NCBI RefSeq assembly: GCF_005405545.1
Contig: NZ_BJEG01000001.1
Coordinates: forward strand, 124,001 to 188,000
Direction: 5' to 3'
Length of the DNA: 64,000 bases
Origin: Weissella hellenica
Lineage (GTDB): Bacteria > Bacillota > Bacilli > Lactobacillales > Lactobacillaceae
Position 1 is the first letter of the stretch. Each line of letters opens with the position of its first letter. The notes below the pieces were generated by a model that was not told the origin of the DNA, made no database searches, and saw nothing but the letters and a program-made list of their open reading frames with translations. Shown here piece after piece: positions 52,136 through 60,770 of this stretch. The position numbers and the translations under genes were made by a program.

Positions 52136-52174
52136 AAGGCTCTGTACTTGATTTGACAAGTGCAGAGCCTTTTA
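52136..52174. terminator. Terminator between convergent transposase relic and permease
   Basis: AAAGGCTCTGTACTTG pairs with CAAGTGCAGAGCCTTT; runs on both sides. Confidence 0.93.
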
Positions 52175-52188
52175 TTAATAGAATGTTT

Positions 52189-53580
52189 TTAATTGTTGTG
52201 CGATTTACGTGCTTGAATAAAGTAAATAATTGAAAGTAAAATCAAAAAGCCAGCACCAATACTTACAGAAATACGAGTATCAGGATTAATGAACATAAAG
52301 ATAACAATAATAATCAATGACAGTAAAGCAATGTAATTTGTTAATGGATAAAGTGGCATCTTAAATGGATGCGTCTCCATCAAATCTTTATTAGCGGCTC
52401 TAAAACGTAGTTCTGAAACTAAAATAACGAACCAAGGAACCATACCTGGTAGCACACTAGAACTATAAACTAAGACAAACAAGTTAGCGGTTGATTTACT
52501 ATATGCTGAGAAAACCGTATTTAGAATAAGTCCAAGTAGAATACCACCAGAAATAGCGAAAATAGAAATATAAGGTACTTGATGTGAAGAAATTTTAGAC
52601 AAAGATTTGGCTGTTTGACCGTCCCTTGATAATTTAAATAACATACGACTTGAGCTGTAAATACCTGAATTAGCACCTGACATGGCAGCTGTTAAGATGA
52701 CGAAATTGATAATACCAGCAGCACCGGAAATACCAACTTTAGCAAAAGTTTCAACGAATGGCGAACCAACAGCATCTAGTTGATTCCATGGATAGATGGT
52801 TACGATAACAAAAATAGCACCAATATAGAAAATCAAAATACGCCAGACAATTGAACGAACCGATGAAATAATAGCATGTTTAGGATGTTCTGCTTCACCA
52901 GCAGTGATCCCAAGAACTTCGATCCCTTGATATGAACCAACGACAATTGATAATGCAAAGATAAATCCTTTCGCACCACCTGTAAAGAAACCGCCGTGTG
53001 CCCATAAATTAGATAGACCAATGGCATGCCAATTATTACCTAATCCCAAGAAAATGACCATCAAACCAAGGACAATCATGATGATAATCGTAACAACTTT
53101 AATCATTGCAAAATAAAATTCCATGGTACCGTATGCTTTGGCTGAAGCAAGATTGGCTAATGTTAAGGTAGCAATTACGACTATGCCAGAAATCCAACCT
53201 GGTAGATGAGGCCACCAATAATTTAAATAAGTGCTAACGGCAACAACCTCACTAATACCGACAACGATATATTGAAAAACGTTACTCCATTTTGTTAGAT
53301 AACCAGCTAAAGGATGAATGTAGTTTGAGGCGTAATCAGCAAATGACCCAGTCGAGGGATTTATAAAAATCATTTCGCCTAAAGCACGCATGACCAGGTA
53401 CAATAAAATCCCCACGAAGGCATACGCTAATAGTACTGAAGGACCAGTCCATTGAATGGTTGAAGTTGACCCCATAAATAGGCCGACACCAATGGTACCA
53501 CCCAAGGCAATCATTTGCATTTGACCACCCGTTAAGGAACGTTTTAATTCTAAGTTATCTTTGCCCTGTTTCTCTTTCAT
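52189..53580 (-). CDS. APC-family amino-acid permease (AAT type) under Thr-leader attenuation
   Basis: A 463-residue 12-helix permease of the AAT family: QMIALGGTIGVGLFMGSTST in helix 1, RALGEMIFINPSTGSFADYA, and GIEVLGITAGEAEHPKHAI. The pattern is close to lactobacillal D-Ser/Ala/Gly or Thr-type carriers (CycA/AapA-like). AAGGAG precedes ATG 53580. Upstream on the same strand is a Thr-rich leader peptide and a terminator, so threonine is a plausible substrate; this is inferred from the leader. Confidence 0.9.
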   Translation of the reverse strand: MKEKQGKDNLELKRSLTGGQMQMIALGGTIGVGLFMGSTSTIQWTGPSVLLAYAFVGILLYLVMRALGEMIFINPSTGSFADYASNYIHPLAGYLTKWSNVFQYIVVGISEVVAVSTYLNYWWPHLPGWISGIVVIATLTLANLASAKAYGTMEFYFAMIKVVTIIIMIVLGLMVIFLGLGNNWHAIGLSNLWAHGGFFTGGAKGFIFALSIVVGSYQGIEVLGITAGEAEHPKHAIISSVRSIVWRILIFYIGAIFVIVTIYPWNQLDAVGSPFVETFAKVGISGAAGIINFVILTAAMSGANSGIYSSSRMLFKLSRDGQTAKSLSKISSHQVPYISIFAISGGILLGLILNTVFSAYSKSTANLFVLVYSSSVLPGMVPWFVILVSELRFRAANKDLMETHPFKMPLYPLTNYIALLSLIIIVIFMFINPDTRISVSIGAGFLILLSIIYFIQARKSHNN

Positions 53581-53611
53581 AAACTTTCTCCTTTTTGTTT
53601 AAAAAGTATAC

Positions 53612-53670
53612 AAAAAACCCATCCAATTAACCTGCACCGCTAAAAAGGGTGTCGAGCTGATTGGATGGGC
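53612..53670 (-). terminator. Attenuator terminator ahead of the Thr-leader permease
   Basis: On the minus strand CCCATCCAATC pairs with AATTGGATGGG, then T6 (plus-strand A run at 53612-53617), 30 bases before the permease start. Confidence 0.82.
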
Positions 53671-53701
53671 CGTTAATAACTAATAATTTATTAATAGCAC
53701 G

Positions 53702-53782
53702 CTAAACTCCCCAACCAGCCAAGATGGTGGTTGAGGTGGTGGTCGTTACTAAATTGTTGTTTTTCATATTAGACTTAAACAT
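53702..53782 (-). CDS. Thr-rich leader peptide (26 aa)
   Basis: ATG at 53782, behind GGAGG, encodes a 26-residue peptide ending VTTTTSTTILAGWGV then TAG. Six Thr codons lie within seven positions, reminiscent of thrL. The only other notable residue is one Trp near the end. The attenuator terminator comes 32 bases later. Confidence 0.8.
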   Translation of the reverse strand: MFKSNMKNNNLVTTTTSTTILAGWGV

Positions 53783-54023
53783 AATGAATGACCTCCATGC
53801 GTTAATTAATACTTAGAAGAATAGCATTAATATTCTCTGAATTCAAGGATTATTTTGAAATAATGAAAAACATCGACTTGTTTATTAATTAAATAATAAT
53901 AATTTAGTCAGCGTTTTCTAATTTTTGATGAGAAAATTTTATCAGTTATATTCCGTTGATTAATAAATTAGCTGGTAGATAAGAATAATTTTTTAAGAGG
54001 GAAACAATGTGTAAATTAACATT

Positions 54024-55415
54024 ATGGCAAAAATGTGTCGGCGTGAAAGTCCACAGAATTATGCGGATAAAGATGGCAAATTAAAAGCGGTATTAGGTAA
54101 ACGAGAAATGATGGCAATGGGTATTGGAACGGTTATTGGCGCAGGTGTCTTTACCATGCCTGGCATTGTAGCCGCTGAATACGCGGGCCCGGCAGTTGTT
54201 ATTTCATTTATTTTGGCAGCCTTAATTGCAGGCTTAGCCGCTTTAGCCTATGCTGAATTAGCTTCGGCAATGCCGTTTGCGGGTTCCGTTTATTCTTGGT
54301 CTAATGTTATTTTTAGTGAATTTGTCGGTTGGTTAGCTGGGTGGGCTATTTTAGCTGAATATTTGATTGCATTGGCGTTAGTTTCTTCAGCTTGGTCGTC
54401 ATATTTTCAAGGTTTTTTAACTGGATTTGGCTTTGAGTTACCTAAACTTTTTCAGGCAGCGTTTAATATTAATAAGGGGACGGGCTTTAATTTATTTGGT
54501 GCGTTAGCAATTTTATTAATTGGTTATTTAGCGTGTCGTGGTTTAAAAAATATTGCCAGGATTGAGAATTGGTTAGTAATCGGGAAAATTTTCGTGATTA
54601 TTTTGTTCATCTTAGTTGGTTTAACAGCTGTACAAGTAAATAATTGGGTGCCGTTTATACCACAACATCAACCAGGGACGCATTTTGGCGGGGTGTCGGG
54701 AATTTTGGCAGGGGCGACACAAATATTTTTTGCATATATTGGCTTTGATACGATTGCTGCTAACTCAGCTGAAGTGAAAAATCCACAAAAAACAATGCCA
54801 CAAGCAATTATTGGTACACTAGTTATTGCAACGACACTATTTGTTGGTGTTGCGTTAGTATTAACGGGCATGTTCCCATATGAAAAGTTTTTAGACAATG
54901 CTGAACCAGCAGCATGGGCATTACGAGAATCAGGGCACTTATTTACAGCCAATTTACTGTCAGTTGTGGCATTGATGGGGATGTTTTCAGGCCTAGTGGC
55001 ATTATTAATCGGCGGATCGCGTCTTATTTATTCATTTGGTCGGGATGGTTTAATGCCACGACAGTTTGCAAAAGTGGATCAAAAAGGATTACCTAAGACA
55101 GCTATTATCGTGATAACAATCATTGCGATTATATTAGGTGCAGTTTTTCCAATTGGCATGCTTGCTAATCTTGTTTCAGCAGGAACTTTATTGGCATTTA
55201 TGATAGCGGGACTAGCAGTTTTACGATTACGAAAACGACAAGATATTCTGCATAACGGTTTTAAAATGCCATGGTTTCCTATTTTACCAATCATGACGGT
55301 ATTAGCATCATTTATTTTATTGTTTTCATTAAATACAGCAGCAATTTGGTTAATGGTTGCGTGGCTAGTTATTGGGATATTAGTTTATTTGTTTTACGGT
55401 ATTCAGCACGATTAA
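54024..55415 (+). CDS. APC-family permease with a frameshifted start
   Basis: A 463-residue frame for a YfnA-type 12-helix permease: MAMGIGTVIGAGVFTMPGIV, FFAYIGFDTIAANSAEVKNP, SRLIYSFGRDGLMPRQF. The only good Shine-Dalgarno (GAGGG, 53998-54002) serves ATG 54007, whose frame reads MCKLTLWQK and then goes out of phase at an A5 run (54029-54033). One more A would give MCKLTLWQKMCRRES, matching WQRMFQKES at the start of the paralogue at 34698. As it stands translation must begin at ATG 54024, which has no site, or the gene is off. A slippable A run, a true mutation or a sequencing error are all possible. The main body is intact. Confidence 0.85.
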   Translation: MAKMCRRESPQNYADKDGKLKAVLGKREMMAMGIGTVIGAGVFTMPGIVAAEYAGPAVVISFILAALIAGLAALAYAELASAMPFAGSVYSWSNVIFSEFVGWLAGWAILAEYLIALALVSSAWSSYFQGFLTGFGFELPKLFQAAFNINKGTGFNLFGALAILLIGYLACRGLKNIARIENWLVIGKIFVIILFILVGLTAVQVNNWVPFIPQHQPGTHFGGVSGILAGATQIFFAYIGFDTIAANSAEVKNPQKTMPQAIIGTLVIATTLFVGVALVLTGMFPYEKFLDNAEPAAWALRESGHLFTANLLSVVALMGMFSGLVALLIGGSRLIYSFGRDGLMPRQFAKVDQKGLPKTAIIVITIIAIILGAVFPIGMLANLVSAGTLLAFMIAGLAVLRLRKRQDILHNGFKMPWFPILPIMTVLASFILLFSLNTAAIWLMVAWLVIGILVYLFYGIQHD

Positions 55416-55436
55416 AAAAATAAAGTTATTTATTTG

Positions 55437-55475
55437 AAGCCAAAAGGGTCCTGCCCTTTAGAGGCTTTATTTTTA
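55437..55475 (+). terminator. Terminator of the permease
   Basis: AAGCC...AAAGGG pairs with CCCTTT...GGCTT, then TTATTTTTA. Confidence 0.78.
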
Positions 55476-55550
55476 TTTAATGGTATATCGAAAAAAATAA
55501 GTGTGCGATAATAAATAATAAGATATGTTTAGATAAATGGGAGAAAGCCG

Positions 55551-56540
55551 ATGAAAAAGTTATTGGTTTTAACAACAGGTGGTACAATTGCATCTACCAA
55601 AACAGAGCAAGGTTTAGCACCTGGCATGACAGCAGATGAATTAATGACTTACGTTGTCCCACGGGATGACGTTCAAATGTCAGTTGAAAATATTATGGGA
55701 AAAGATTCAACCAATATGCAACCAGAAGATTGGTTGATTATTGCTAGTCGAATTTTAGAACACGAGGATGAATTTGATGGCTTTATTGTGACTCATGGTA
55801 CTGATACCATGGGTTACACAGCTGCAGCATTGTCATATTTATTGTATGGCGTTAAAAAGCCAGTTGCATTAACGGGTTCACAAATTCCGTTGGGAGAATT
55901 ACAAACGGATGCGATTCGAAATTTGGATGATGCTGTGACGTTTGTTAGTCAAACGCATTTAACTGGTGTTTATTTAGTGTTTAATGGTTTAGTTATGATG
56001 GGAACACGAGCCGTTAAGACGAAAACTAAGAGTTATGATGCGTTTGAGAGTATTAATTATCCATATTTAGCTAGTGTAAATGCTAGTGAAATGGTGTCAT
56101 TATATGAACCAGAACCTGAAAAACATCAATTGCAATCGCACGCTTCATTAGATCCAAATATATTTGTGTTAAAGGCCTTTCCAGGATTGTCCGTTGATAT
56201 TTTTGATTATTTAGTAGATCACACTCATGGTGTTATTATTGAAAGTTTTGGTAATGGTGGTTTACCATTTCAAAGACGTAATTTGATTCCTGGTATTGAA
56301 AAATTAATTGCTGCAAATATTCCAGTTATTATCACAACACAGATTTTAGAAGAAGGGCAAGATATCAATTTGTACGAAGTTGGTAAACGAGTTGCTGATG
56401 CTGGTGGTGTAACGGTCGGCGATATGAATACGGAAGCGGTTGTCGCTAAATTAATGTGGGTGCTAGATCAAACACGTGATCCACAAATAATCACACAAAT
56501 GATTCAAACACAAGCAGCATATGATATTGGGTTCGTTTAA
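55551..56540 (+). CDS. ansA: Asparaginase (type I, cytoplasmic)
   Basis: A 329-residue L-asparaginase that deamidates asparagine to aspartate. The two catalytic threonine motifs are present: VLTTGGTIASTKTEQG near the start and VTHGTDTMGYTAAALSY near residue 85. There is no signal peptide, so it is cytosolic. GGGAG precedes the ATG. The ydbC gene follows 23 bases later behind AGGAGG, so the two are probably co-transcribed. Confidence 0.95.
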   Translation: MKKLLVLTTGGTIASTKTEQGLAPGMTADELMTYVVPRDDVQMSVENIMGKDSTNMQPEDWLIIASRILEHEDEFDGFIVTHGTDTMGYTAAALSYLLYGVKKPVALTGSQIPLGELQTDAIRNLDDAVTFVSQTHLTGVYLVFNGLVMMGTRAVKTKTKSYDAFESINYPYLASVNASEMVSLYEPEPEKHQLQSHASLDPNIFVLKAFPGLSVDIFDYLVDHTHGVIIESFGNGGLPFQRRNLIPGIEKLIAANIPVIITTQILEEGQDINLYEVGKRVADAGGVTVGDMNTEAVVAKLMWVLDQTRDPQIITQMIQTQAAYDIGFV

Positions 56541-56563
56541 CGCAGACGATTTAGGAGGAACAA

Positions 56564-56878
56564 ATGGCAAAATTATCATATGATATTTTAGAAAAATTCG
56601 GTTCATTATCAACCAATAAAAGTGGTTGGGAACTGCAACTAAATTTCGTGCAATGGGGGGATAATCAACCGAAGTTCGATTTAAGATCATGGTCACCTGA
56701 CAATAGTAAAATGGGTAAAGGTTTAACATTATCTCATGAGGAGATAGTTGCTTTAAACAAGGTTTTAACGGCTATTTTATCAGCTGAACATGCTCCAATT
56801 GTTGATAACGATACAGTGGTTGAAAAAACCGAAGAAACTGACACACACCCTAAATGGGGACGTTTGAACGATATGTAG
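56564..56878 (+). CDS. YdbC-family single-stranded nucleic-acid-binding protein (PC4-like)
   Basis: A 104-residue protein of the YdbC/PC4-coactivator-like family. The fold signature SGWELQLNFVQWGDNQPKFD followed by LRSWSPDNSKMGKGLTLSHE is clear. Relatives bind single-stranded DNA or RNA as dimers. AGGAGG precedes the ATG. The C-terminal tail beyond residue 75 is acidic and probably disordered. Downstream is a terminator. Confidence 0.88.
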   Translation: MAKLSYDILEKFGSLSTNKSGWELQLNFVQWGDNQPKFDLRSWSPDNSKMGKGLTLSHEEIVALNKVLTAILSAEHAPIVDNDTVVEKTEETDTHPKWGRLNDM

Positions 56879-56924
56879 TAGCCGTGTATAAGGGATCGAA
56901 ATCGTCCACCATTATATGCTTAAG

Positions 56925-56966
56925 GACATCAATTCACTACTAATAGTGAAACTGATGTCTTTTTTA
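56925..56966 (+). terminator. Terminator of ansA-ydbC
   Basis: GACATCAATTCACTA pairs with TAGTGAAACTGATGTC, then T6. Confidence 0.88.
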
Positions 56967-57058
56967 TTATGACGAAAAAAGTTAGTTAATGACGTCATTG
57001 TTGCACGTTGTTTTGTTGTCTACACTAATAACAGTGATTTTGAAATGGAGACAAGACA

Positions 57059-57628
57059 ATGAAAATTACAATTATTGATGGCGTGCTTGCCAAGCAACAA
57101 CGAATAGATTTGATTATTGTAGCAGCATGGTTAAATAACCAGGTTAATCAGGTTGTTGTGTTGATGGATTTTATGGTATCAGACTATGCCAATCAACTCT
57201 GTCAAGCATTGCGAGAAAATGATGATACCTGGCAATTTGTGCAAAAAGAAGGCATTATGTTGCTACATAAAGAAAAAACGTTCCGTGATTTGGAACGTCA
57301 ATTAATGGGCAATGGGAAATTGCAAATTTTTGATTTTAATAAGATGGCAATTGTTATTCCTAATGTCGATACGAAGAGTTTGGCATATCTGCCTAACCAA
57401 ATAGAACAAATTTCAGATTATCTGTATGGACAGATGAAACCAATGTGTTTATTGCCAACGCAACATGCTATTGATCATCTGATGACAAAAGGTTGGCGGT
57501 ATGCTAACGCCCAAACTAGTCTAGGACCAATTATTTTAACTGATGCCACAACGACTAGTAAGGTGACCAGTATTTCATGTCATAATCAACGACTATCTAA
57601 TAGTGTTTTGCTGACTTTAATAGATTAA
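57059..57628 (+). CDS. Unknown protein, faint resemblance to mannose-type PTS EIIB
   Basis: A 189-residue soluble protein. The start RIDLIIVAAWLNNQVNQVVV, then LMDFMVSDYANQLCQAL, recalls the N-terminal fold of Man-family EIIB, but the phosphorylated His of that family (usually in RLIHGQV) is absent. No EIIA, EIIC or EIID gene adjoins. It could be a catalytically dead relative or an unrelated alpha/beta protein. The stop overlaps that of the convergent menI gene by three bases. TGGAG precedes the ATG. Confidence 0.6.
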   Translation: MKITIIDGVLAKQQRIDLIIVAAWLNNQVNQVVVLMDFMVSDYANQLCQALRENDDTWQFVQKEGIMLLHKEKTFRDLERQLMGNGKLQIFDFNKMAIVIPNVDTKSLAYLPNQIEQISDYLYGQMKPMCLLPTQHAIDHLMTKGWRYANAQTSLGPIILTDATTTSKVTSISCHNQRLSNSVLLTLID

Positions 57629-58002
57629 GGCTTACTAGTAATCATAATGGTGACAGTTGATGTAGCGGTTTGTTGTTGGGTTTCTTCTATAAAAATAGCC
57701 ACTTGCCAAGTTTGAATACGATGACCGAGTTTTACAGGCGTTGCAATGGCTGATAAGGTGCCGTGATTGGCTGGAGATAGATGATGCGTATGAATATCGA
57801 CACCAACAGGTATATGGTTGTTATCAGTTATTGATGCTTGAGCTCCCAAGCTAGCGGCAGTTTCAGCTAAAAAAGCATTGATACCACCATGCACAATGCC
57901 ATAAGGTTGTTTAATGTTGTCAGAGATGGGTAAGCGGATAATCGTTTTTTCAGCCGAAACAGTGGCAGTCTGCACATTGAGATATTCTAGGGCGTTCATC
58001 AT
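57625..58002 (-). CDS. menI: Hotdog-fold thioesterase, probable DHNA-CoA hydrolase
   Basis: A 125-residue PaaI/YbgC-type hotdog thioesterase. The signature QPYGIVHGGINAFLAETAAS holds the conserved catalytic region (HGG, Glu). It is divergent from menB, which supports 1,4-dihydroxy-2-naphthoyl-CoA hydrolysis in menaquinone synthesis; a broader PaaI role is possible. GAGG precedes the double ATG; 57999 is an equal alternative start. Confidence 0.78.
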   Translation of the reverse strand: MMNALEYLNVQTATVSAEKTIIRLPISDNIKQPYGIVHGGINAFLAETAASLGAQASITDNNHIPVGVDIHTHHLSPANHGTLSAIATPVKLGHRIQTWQVAIFIEETQQQTATSTVTIMITSKP

Positions 58003-58131
58003 AAAACCTCACTTAAATAGATTCTTGTTAATCATCATTCTAATATTAATTTGGAAAAAATAATAGAAAAAGATTATACTACTAATAGTGTTTACAGAAT
58101 TAAAAGACAAAAATAGGAAGTGCAGATAAAT

Positions 58132-58950
58132 ATGACAGTAGAATGGTCAACAGTTAAAGAATATTCAGAAATTTTCTTTGAGCGTACTGATGCAATCGCA
58201 AAAATTACGATGAATAATCCACGTCATCATAATGCATTTACACCAGATATGGTGCAAGAAATGATTGATGCCTTTTCAATCGCCCGTGATGATGCTTCAA
58301 TTGGTGTGATTATTTTAACCGGTGAAGGTGATAAAGCTTTCTCATCTGGTGGTGATCAATCAGTTCGTGGTAATGGTGGGTATGTTGGACATGACCACAT
58401 TGCCCGTTTGAATGTTTTGGATCTACAACACTTGATGCGTATCATTCCTAAGCCAATTATTGCAATGGTTAAGGGGTGGTCAGTTGGTGGTGGTAACATT
58501 TTGCAACTAGTTTGTGATTTGACGATTGCTGCTGACAACGCTATGTTTGGACAAACCGGTCCTAAGGTTGGTTCATTTGATGCTGGTTATGGGTCAGGCT
58601 ACTTGGCACGTGTTATTGGTCATAAGCGTGCCAAAGAAGTTTGGTTTTTGAATAAGTTTTACACAGCCAAAGAAGCTTACGATATGAACTGGATTAATCG
58701 TGTGGTACCACTGGCAGAAGTTGAAGATGCAACGATGGAATGGGCTAATATCATCTTACAAAAGTCACCAACTGCTTTGCGCTTTATTAAGGCTGCAATG
58801 AATGCAGATACTGATGGTTTGGCTGGTTTGCAACAATTCGCTGGGGATGCAACGATGTTGTACTATACAACTGACGAAGGAAAAGAAGGAAAGGACGCCT
58901 TCTTAGAAAAGCGTGATCCTGATTTTTCAAAGTATCCGAAATTCCCATAA
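58132..58950 (+). CDS. menB: 1,4-Dihydroxy-2-naphthoyl-CoA synthase
   Basis: A 272-residue crotonase-fold enzyme that closes the second ring of the menaquinone nucleus. It has [37 protein letters not shown] (typical MenB active-site loop), [20 protein letters not shown] and the C-terminal [13 protein letters not shown]. The start is ATG 58132 (MTVEW); the frame extends four codons upstream to a GTG without a proper site. menE follows 90 bases later. Upstream it is divergent from menI. Confidence 0.95.
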   Translation: MTVEWSTVKEYSEIFFERTDAIAKITMNNPRHHNAFTPDMVQEMIDAFSIARDDASIGVIILTGEGDKAFSSGGDQSVRGNGGYVGHDHIARLNVLDLQHLMRIIPKPIIAMVKGWSVGGGNILQLVCDLTIAADNAMFGQTGPKVGSFDAGYGSGYLARVIGHKRAKEVWFLNKFYTAKEAYDMNWINRVVPLAEVEDATMEWANIILQKSPTALRFIKAAMNADTDGLAGLQQFAGDATMLYYTTDEGKEGKDAFLEKRDPDFSKYPKFP

Positions 58951-59040
58951 ATAAGTGATGAGACTCGATAGGTGACCATTAATCATGGCAACTGTTGAGT
59001 TTTTTATCATGTCATCATAAAACGTAAAAAAGGAATGCAT

Positions 59041-60492
59041 ATGGATAATTGGCTTACAAAAAGAGCACAGTTGACGCCAAATCGCTTAGCTGTCCAATAT
59101 CAAGAAACAAAGCTAACTTTTTTACAAATGCAAAATAGCGTATTAAAGTTGGCTTCACAATTAGCGCACTATGCTAAAAACGAAGAACGAGTAGCAGTTA
59201 TCACATCAAATAATTTACAAGGTTACTTGATGATTTTAGCCGTGCAACAATTAGGTAAGACGGTTGTTTTAATTAATCGACGCTTGGCAGCGCGTGAAAT
59301 TGATTTTCAGTTAAAAGATGCTGCAATTAATTTAGTTGTGCAGGACGATGACTTTAAGTTAGCATTATCAGCCGGGCAACAACTGTCTTTTGCAACAGTT
59401 GCTGATACGACTGTTACGGATGCTATAACACCAGTCTCTGATTTTGATCTAAAAAAGGTTACATCGATTATGTATACATCAGGGACGACGGGTAATCCTA
59501 AAGGTGTGCTGCAAACATTCGGTAATCATTTTTATTCGGCTGTTGGTTCGGCATTGAATTTAGGAATTATGCCAAATGATGTCTGGCTTGCGGTGGTACC
59601 AATCTTTCATATTAGTGGTCTATCAATAATGATGCGTTCATTGATTTACGGTATGGGTGTCCGTTTGGTTGAAAAGTTTGATGTTCAAAAAATTAACGCT
59701 ATTTTGTTGGCTGGTGAAGTGACAACAATTTCGGTGGTACCGATGATGTTGACGCGTTTATTAGCAGCTTTACCTGCAAATACGCAATATCACCGTAATT
59801 TTCGAACAATGTTATTAGGTGGTGGGCCTACTGATTTAACAACCTTGCAGAAGGCAACAAATGCTGGCATTGAAGTTGTACAATCGTATGGCATGACTGA
59901 AACTGCCTCACAAGTAATTGCTTTAGACGCAGCAAATGCACCACGTAAAATTGGGTCAGCTGGTCAACCGCTATTACCGGTTTCTTTACGGATTGCGCAC
60001 CCTGATAATAAGCAACATGGGCGTATTCAAATTAAGTCACCAACATTGGCGGTCGGTTATTTGAATCAACCAGAAAAATATGCTGATTCATTTGAAGATG
60101 GTTGGTTTGACACTGGTGATATGGGTTGGATAGACGATGAAGGCTTTTTGTACATTGATGGCCGTGAAGGTGATATGATTTCGTCGGGTGGTGAAAATGT
60201 TTTTCCGGATGAAATTGAGAGTACATATGCAGAATTATCTGAAATTGCACAGATAGCTGTAGTGGGCGTGCCTGATGAAAAATGGGGTGCAGTGCCAGTT
60301 GCCTTTATTATTTTTGAAGATGATAAAGTAATATCACAGGAAGCTTTGCGTGATTTTGGCCGTGAAATGTTAGCACATTATAAAGTGCCAGCTAAATTCT
60401 ATCAACTTGATGAATTTCCAAGAACTGCTAGTGGTAAAGTGCAACGTCATAAATTAGTTGATGCTATGACAGATGCAAGGCTGATAAGCTAA
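59041..60492 (+). CDS. menE: o-Succinylbenzoate-CoA ligase
   Basis: A 483-residue AMP-forming acyl-CoA ligase. The P-loop-like SIMYTSGTTGNPKGVLQTFG, VQSYGMTETASQVIALD, WFDTGDMGWIDDEGFLYIDG and C-terminal FPRTASGKVQRHKL are complete. It activates o-succinylbenzoate for MenB. The start is placed at ATG 59041, seven bases after AAAGGA; the ATG at 59035 directly abuts the site. Genes for making o-succinylbenzoate (menF, D, H, C) are not in the window. Confidence 0.93.
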   Translation: MDNWLTKRAQLTPNRLAVQYQETKLTFLQMQNSVLKLASQLAHYAKNEERVAVITSNNLQGYLMILAVQQLGKTVVLINRRLAAREIDFQLKDAAINLVVQDDDFKLALSAGQQLSFATVADTTVTDAITPVSDFDLKKVTSIMYTSGTTGNPKGVLQTFGNHFYSAVGSALNLGIMPNDVWLAVVPIFHISGLSIMMRSLIYGMGVRLVEKFDVQKINAILLAGEVTTISVVPMMLTRLLAALPANTQYHRNFRTMLLGGGPTDLTTLQKATNAGIEVVQSYGMTETASQVIALDAANAPRKIGSAGQPLLPVSLRIAHPDNKQHGRIQIKSPTLAVGYLNQPEKYADSFEDGWFDTGDMGWIDDEGFLYIDGREGDMISSGGENVFPDEIESTYAELSEIAQIAVVGVPDEKWGAVPVAFIIFEDDKVISQEALRDFGREMLAHYKVPAKFYQLDEFPRTASGKVQRHKLVDAMTDARLIS

Positions 60493-60540
60493 CTATTTGA
60501 ATTTTTTAAATGAACGTTTATAATAGTTTTTAATCTAGGA

Positions 60541-60714
60541 AAGGGGGTGATACGTTTTGGCAGATTTAAACAATCAACGAAATGTATCGCCCTTGTCATA
60601 AGGAAACAAGGGCGATACGTTCTGTAGGTTAGTAGATAACTACTAACATGATTATGCAGATTGTAATTAATGAGCATAATCAGGAGCATCAAGTGACGAG
60701 CTTGGTGCTTTTTT
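60541..60714 (+). other. Intergenic region with four successive hairpins
   Basis: After menE comes a strong Shine-Dalgarno-like AAAGGGGGTGA (60541), then perfect 13-bp arms GTATCGCCCTTGT/ACAAGGGCGATAC (60584-60618). Next are perfect arms GTTAGTAG/CTACTAAC (60628-60647), perfect TGATTATGC/GCATAATCA (60649-60682), and a terminator-like AGCATCAAG/CTTGGTGCT with T6 (60685-60714). A 14-codon frame from TTG (MADLNNQRNVSPLS) and a 26-codon frame from the GTG are possible but unconvincing. It may be a structured RNA or leader. Confidence 0.6.
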
Positions 60715-60730
60715 ATTACCATGATATAAT
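60702..60730 (+). promoter_or_regulatory. Promoter of the GNAT gene
   Basis: TTGGTG, 17-base spacer, consensus TATAAT; it overlaps the preceding terminator hairpin. Confidence 0.65.
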
Positions 60731-60770
60731 CGTGGAGAAACAAGAAAATAAGTTAAATGAGGTGTTAGAA

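Noticed and set aside
51652-52180. A complete insertion sequence
   Set aside because: Only the N-terminal transposase domain is present. No terminal inverted repeats or target-site duplication could be found.
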